Source: Peptococcaceae bacterium UBA5767
Lineage (GTDB): Bacteria > Bacillota > TC1 > UBA5767
DNA: 34,040 nucleotides
Direction of reading: 5' to 3'
Assembly: GCA_002418765.1 (NCBI GenBank)
Contig: DIET01000026.1
Span: 1 to 34,040 of the forward strand
A program made the position numbers and the translations under genes. Shown here one piece after another: positions 32,660-34,040 of the stretch (the first letter of the stretch is position 1; every line of letters starts with the position of its first letter). The notes below the pieces were generated by a model that was given only the letters and a program-made list of their open reading frames with translations, was not told the DNA's origin and made no database searches.

Positions 32660-32685
32660 GTACACCCTCATCACTGAGGGTGTAC
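32660..32685 (-). repeat. Perfect hairpin between binding-protein and ATPase genes
   Basis: An 11-bp stem GTACACCCTCA (32660-32670) / TGAGGGTGTAC (32675-32685) with loop TCAC. No T tract follows on the minus strand, so termination is unlikely. Such stems after the binding-protein gene often protect its mRNA and lower downstream levels. Confidence 0.75.
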
Positions 32686-32707
32686 CCATGAATCAATCAG
32701 CAATTCT

Positions 32708-33760
32708 CTATTCGATTTCCAGAGAGAAGGATCGTATCTGTCTTTCTCCTGATCGTATTTCTGCCATAATTTGCTCACCCTTATCCCGGATGGCTTCCAA
32801 TTCTGGATTGCCATCAATGAGCTCGTCATTCCAGTGGAAAATTACGGCTCCTTCGGCTACCCCTGGGGAATAGACTCCTCCTTCAAAGGTTCCTTCCACA
32901 ATCTGTCTGGTCACATCTGTAAAAGCCACTGGGATCTCCAAAAGCAGTTCCCCCACCATAACATCAGGAGCCAGATGCAACTGCTCACCATAAGCACCGA
33001 AGGTCCAAACACCGTTTTCCGCACACGCTTCAATGCCCCCAAGGCTGGCCGCATTTGCAGAACAGAACACCACATCGAACCCTGACTCAATTTGGGCCAT
33101 TGCCGCTTCCTTGGCCTTCCCGATATCTTCCCAGCTGCCTACCCAGTTTGTGGTAACGCTGGCATCGGGATTGGTTTCTGCTACACCCAGTTCAAATCCC
33201 ATCCAGGGATATACCAAAGAAGGGATCTCCATACCACCGATTAGACCAATTTTACCACTCTGGGTCAGTTCCGCAGCAGCCATACCCATGACGTAATATC
33301 CCTCTTCCTCAAGGAAAATAATGGGGCTCACATTGTTTCCTACTGCCTTGCTTCCAGATGTGATGATAAAATACGTGTCAGGATATTCTTCATGAAGCTT
33401 TTCTGCTGGATCTTGATACTCGAATCCATGCGCAAAAATAATGTCATAACCTGCATCTGCATATGCACGAAGTTCCTGTTCACAATCTGACAGCGACTTC
33501 ACCTGAAGATAGCTCGTCTCTGCCCCAAATTCTTCTTCTACAGCCATCAAACCATCATAAGCAGAAGCATTCCAACCAGCATCACTAATAGGTCCGTTGA
33601 CCAAAAGAGCCACCTTCAAGGCATCCGTTCCATCTTCTGCCGCAGGCTCTTCAACCGGCTCTGCCTCTCCTTCTTCTGCAGGACTACTGCATCCAAGCAG
33701 CGAAAACACCATCATCAAACTCAGCATTAAAGCCATCCATACCATCATGTTTCTCTTCAT
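32708..33760 (-). CDS. BMP family ABC transporter substrate-binding lipoprotein
   Basis: 350 aa. Signal peptide with lipobox S-L-L-G-C24, then an acidic Glu/Pro/Ala linker (about 27-45). The mature PnrA/BMP domain begins L-K-V-A-L-L-V-N-G-P-I-S-D-A-G-W-N, with F-A-H-G-F-E-Y-Q-D-P and G-L-I-G-G-M-E-I-P, the purine nucleoside receptor layout. BMP proteins capture nucleosides (inosine, guanosine, adenosine) for the importer. The start at 33760 has GGAGG 5 nt upstream; the in-frame codon at 33772 does not. It is the first gene of the importer operon and has a predicted promoter and GntR-like site upstream. Confidence 0.93.
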   Translation of the reverse strand: MKRNMMVWMALMLSLMMVFSLLGCSSPAEEGEAEPVEEPAAEDGTDALKVALLVNGPISDAGWNASAYDGLMAVEEEFGAETSYLQVKSLSDCEQELRAYADAGYDIIFAHGFEYQDPAEKLHEEYPDTYFIITSGSKAVGNNVSPIIFLEEEGYYVMGMAAAELTQSGKIGLIGGMEIPSLVYPWMGFELGVAETNPDASVTTNWVGSWEDIGKAKEAAMAQIESGFDVVFCSANAASLGGIEACAENGVWTFGAYGEQLHLAPDVMVGELLLEIPVAFTDVTRQIVEGTFEGGVYSPGVAEGAVIFHWNDELIDGNPELEAIRDKGEQIMAEIRSGERQIRSFSLEIE

Positions 33761-33806
33761 AACAACCTCCAAAATTTTCCAATAGAATGAAACCTCATCT
33801 TATCCT

Positions 33807-33819
33807 ATTGTCTGATGTC
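33807..33819 (-). promoter_or_regulatory. Putative GntR operator at the importer promoter
   Basis: ATTGTCTGATGTC (plus strand) shares the core GTCTGATG with the site before the MFS operon (9 of 13 positions). It sits at about the predicted transcription start of the BMP operon. The match is partial, so the assignment is tentative. Confidence 0.4.
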
Positions 33820-33824
33820 TTACT

Positions 33825-33854
33825 ATTCTACATTCAGACCTATTATCCTGCTAA
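33825..33854 (-). promoter_or_regulatory. Probable promoter of the BMP importer operon
   Basis: TTAGCA (33854-33849), an 18-bp spacer and TAGAAT (33830-33825) on the minus strand, 64 bases upstream of the start codon and downstream of the rRNA operon terminator. Confidence 0.5.
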
Positions 33855-33912
33855 AAATGAAAGCTTCTTAAAATTTTATTCGAGCATCCTACCAGGTATC
33901 CGTCTTGCATAC

Positions 33913-33943
33913 AAAAAAAGGACGAGTCCAAAGACTCGTCCTT
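33913..33943 (-). terminator. Intrinsic terminator of the rRNA operon
   Basis: An 11-bp stem AAGGACGAGTC (33918-33928) / GACTCGTCCTT (33933-33943) with a 4-nt loop, followed on the minus strand by a 7-base T run. It starts 8 bases after the 5S rRNA 3' end. Confidence 0.92.
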
Positions 33944-33950
33944 ACATTAA

Positions 33951-34040
33951 TTCTGGCAACGTCCTACTCTCCCAGGGCCTTTGCCCAAGTACCATCAGCG
34001 CTGAAAAGCTTAACTACCGTGTTCGGGATGGTTACGGGTG
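33951..34040 (-). rRNA. rrf: 5S ribosomal RNA, 3' part (5' end beyond the window)
   Basis: The minus strand reads CACCCGTAACCATCCCGAAC at the window edge, then ACGGTAGTTAAGC, TTCAGCGCTGATGGTACTTG and GAGAGTAGGACGTTGCCAGA. These are the conserved loops and 3' strand of bacterial 5S rRNA. About 25-30 bases of the 5' end are missing. It shows that an rRNA operon on the minus strand ends here. Confidence 0.93.

Overview
The window reads as a chromosomal segment of an anaerobic Bacillota bacterium, most likely class Clostridia. The evidence is strong GGAGG-type ribosome binding sites, a Bacillus-like tmk-holB-ricT-yabA-trmN6-rsmI-metG-tatD gene order, a UGA-containing (selenocysteine) formate dehydrogenase, a BMP-type nucleoside ABC importer and cre-like operators. 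Genus cannot be settled from the sequence alone. Almost everything lies on the minus strand, co-oriented with an rRNA operon whose 3' end (5S rRNA and terminator) enters at the right edge. There is no gene-free stretch longer than about 235 bases, and no IS element, prophage or CRISPR array was seen.

Layout, left to right. (1) 34-1457, plus strand: a DUF4097-like surface/envelope protein and two PspC-domain membrane proteins, closed by a strong terminator. (2) 1475-2626, minus: a stand-alone DUF1887/Card1-like protein (CARF-like plus PD-(D/E)XK nuclease) with an altered CARF signature. (3) 2718-9138, minus: a five-gene module comprising a UroD/MtaA-type methyltransferase fused to a thioredoxin-like domain, a glycine-cleavage H protein, a DUF1667 cysteine protein, a selenocysteine formate dehydrogenase and an AsrA-AsrB fused iron-sulfur flavoprotein. 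Its promoter is bracketed by two identical perfect palindromes that fit the CcpA/LacI operator consensus. (4) 9161-10409, minus: a leucine-rich-repeat lipoprotein with its own promoter. (5) 10437-20155, minus: a housekeeping operon (EamA transporter, Orn/Lys/Arg decarboxylase-like protein, tmk, holB, ricT, yabA, trmN6, rsmI, metG, tatD).

(6) 20222-28036, minus: a catabolic-looking operon: MFS transporter, class I glutamine amidotransferase, iron-sulfur flavodoxin-like protein, class III aminotransferase, RibD-C/DHFR-like reductase, TrzA/SsnA-type amidohydrolase and class I aminotransferase. (7) 28270-29040, plus: a divergent GntR/UTRA regulator. (8) 29116-33760, minus: a BMP-family ABC importer (lipoprotein, duplicated ATPase, two permeases). 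(9) 33913-34040: rRNA operon terminator and partial 5S rRNA.

How they may work together: related TCTGATG-core operators occur in front of the GntR gene, the MFS operon and the BMP importer. This suggests one regulon coupling uptake of a purine- or nucleoside-like compound to deamination, reduction and transamination. The module in region 3 combines C1-transfer, lipoyl/thiol and formate/NAD(P)H chemistry under one catabolite-type control region. It is the best candidate in the window for an undescribed pathway. Its substrate cannot be read from the sequence.
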